The notes beneath the pieces are model-generated. The model saw only the letters and a program-made list of their open reading frames with translations. It did no database searches and had not been told where the DNA came from. Positions 5,615 through 6,651 of a stretch of 6,651 nt of DNA are shown here, one piece after another. The stretch lies in contig JABEVH010000198.1 in the NCBI GenBank assembly GCA_013043915.1, forward strand, positions 1-6,651, read 5' to 3'. Every line of letters starts with the position of its first letter. The stretch's first letter is position 1. The translations under genes were made by a program, and so were the position numbers. This DNA comes from Pseudomonadales bacterium (GTDB lineage: Bacteria; Pseudomonadota; Gammaproteobacteria; Pseudomonadales; Moraxellaceae).

Positions 5615-6597
5615 AAGGCTGTTTCCCAAAAGCGTATAATTTGCTGCATCTGGGGCATCCGAGTCTCCTGATGCAAATCAGCGATCAATTGGCGGGTTTT
5701 TTCGTAGTCATGTCGCAAGAAGGCCAGTTCTGCCAAATAGGGTTGTACACGTACTCGGGGAAAACCCATGGCGATGGCTGCCATAAATGCACCTTGGGCT
5801 CCCGTATGGTCTCCCTGCATCAATCGCAACCTTCCATTTAATACCCAGAGCCCTGCATCCCTAACTTGCAGACGCAAGGCATCGTTCAGATAGTGCAGGG
5901 CTTGCTCTGCAGCATAATCACGCATATCGCCAAGGGCCAGATTTTGGTAGATCATTTCCCAATAAATCTCTGCCAAACTTCGGGCAACGGCGGCATGTCT
6001 GGCTTCATCATGTTGCTCAACGGCTTCCTGGTAGCGCTCAAGTTGTCGTTGTAGCTGCGAAGCTAACGCTTTTTCCCGTTGTTCGAGCATACCATAGGCC
6101 AGCAAACGAAGATCATCCAGGGTGTCGCCCAAAGAGTCGCGCAATAGGCCTGAGGTATGCCTTGTCGGCATGTCTTGCAGGGAAAGCAGGGCTTTCATGC
6201 GTACATGGTCCGGAACGCGAGAAGACAGAATGAGCCGCCCTGTTTGTCCGTGGCGAATCTGTGGGTCACGTGGTGTACGAGGCATTTGCACCAGCAAGGG
6301 CGGTACGGATTCAAAGACCGGTATGACTTGACGAGCAGGCAGGAAACGAATCACCCAGGGTCCAGCCAGAAACGCTAATATACCCAAGAAGGGTACAAAT
6401 ATGAAAATGCCGATATGCAATAAACGATCATGCCAGCGGTGGCCTGGAAGACTTACACTGAAAGTAGCCAAAGCTGTGGCCAGTATATGTAGCTCCCAGA
6501 ATAGCGCTATATGCTGATTTGTCAGTAAAGTCAGCAGTGCTAGGGATTCAAGTCCCAAAGCCAGCAGAGTCAGGTTGAGCTTAGGGAGTATACGCAT
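5611..6597 (-). CDS. pelE: Pel biosynthesis membrane/TPR protein PelE
   Basis: PelE is an inner-membrane scaffold of the Pel synthase complex and is known to associate with PelD and to carry cytoplasmic TPR repeats. This copy has 328 residues, close to the P. aeruginosa protein. Hydrophobic segments lie near residues 8-26, 30-49 and 60-83, followed by a linker (about 85-185), a charged, probably coiled stretch (about 172-200) and helical repeats (about 205-315) with TPR-like patterns such as A-L-x-L-Q-x-R-D-A-G-L-W-x-L-N-G-R-L. There is no Shine-Dalgarno before the ATG; the start lies inside the end of pelD (17-nt overlap), so translation is probably coupled. The stop overlaps the pelF ATG. 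Its closest relative in the window is the broken copy at 1420-2408. Identification relies on position between pelD and pelF, topology and length, as PelE sequences are poorly conserved. Confidence 0.88.
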   Translation of the reverse strand: MRILPKLNLTLLALGLESLALLTLLTNQHIALFWELHILATALATFSVSLPGHRWHDRLLHIGIFIFVPFLGILAFLAGPWVIRFLPARQVIPVFESVPPLLVQMPRTPRDPQIRHGQTGRLILSSRVPDHVRMKALLSLQDMPTRHTSGLLRDSLGDTLDDLRLLAYGMLEQREKALASQLQRQLERYQEAVEQHDEARHAAVARSLAEIYWEMIYQNLALGDMRDYAAEQALHYLNDALRLQVRDAGLWVLNGRLRLMQGDHTGAQGAFMAAIAMGFPRVRVQPYLAELAFLRHDYEKTRQLIADLHQETRMPQMQQIIRFWETAL

Positions 6598-6651
6598 GAG
6601 CGAGTACTTGCTGCAGACTCAGTTCAGGATGGGGCCCTTGTACGGGGACGG
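6581..6651 (-). CDS. pelD: PelD C-terminal end, partial (c-di-GMP receptor of the Pel system)
   Basis: Only the last 22 or so codons are inside the window, ending H-P-E-L-S-L-Q-Q-V-L-A-H-A-Y-T-P at TAA 6581-6583, 17 nt inside pelE. The frame was chosen by comparison with the duplicated tail at 2392-2458. In this frame differences fall mainly at third positions and the stop position is shared, whereas the other two frames stop earlier, at 6619 and near 6624. The name comes from the conserved pelD-E-F-G order, not from a PelD motif: the inhibitory-site and GGDEF-like parts lie outside. PelD binds c-di-GMP and so switches Pel synthesis on after translation. Confidence 0.6.
   Translation of the reverse strand, partial: VPVQGPHPELSLQQVLAHAYTP

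Overview
The window holds the distal half of a Pel exopolysaccharide operon on the minus strand, with a convergent sugar-nucleotide epimerase gene (galE type) on the plus strand. Family assignments rest on recognisable motifs and on lengths close to the Pseudomonas aeruginosa Pel proteins. The base composition is near half G+C, and the compact overlapping genes suggest a Gram-negative proteobacterium. I cannot name the genus from the sequence.

Layout from left to right: the C-terminal end of an unidentified plus-strand gene (2-157), an intergenic stretch with a tandem repeat and alternative hairpins (158-383), and galE (384-1391, +). The rest is on the minus strand, reading from the right edge. 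It contains the last codons of pelD (from beyond 6651 to 6581), pelE (6597-5611), pelF (5614-4091) and pelG (4103-2733). Each junction overlaps by 4 to 17 nt, as expected for a translationally coupled operon. After a gene-free gap of about 260 bp comes a second, broken copy of pelE (about 2408-1420), whose end faces the end of galE.

How the genes work together: PelD (c-di-GMP receptor), PelE (membrane/TPR scaffold), PelF (GT4 glycosyltransferase) and PelG (12-TM flippase-like protein) form the inner-membrane synthase and export complex for Pel, a GalNAc-rich cationic polysaccharide. The epimerase carries a serine at the gatekeeper position that is Tyr in E. coli GalE. This predicts it can make UDP-GalNAc, the Pel precursor, much as PelX does in some pseudomonads.

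The most unusual element is the second pelE. It carries a remnant of the pelD 3' end, so it arose by DNA duplication of a pelD-pelE segment. It is about 86% identical to PelE by hand alignment. It has a 75-residue block with no amino-acid change despite about 30 silent changes, so it was selected as protein for a long time. Two 2-nt deletions then broke the frame; the second creates a new ATG that splits the gene into a membrane half and a TPR half. I see no clearly new system beyond this, and no tRNA, rRNA, CRISPR or insertion sequence.
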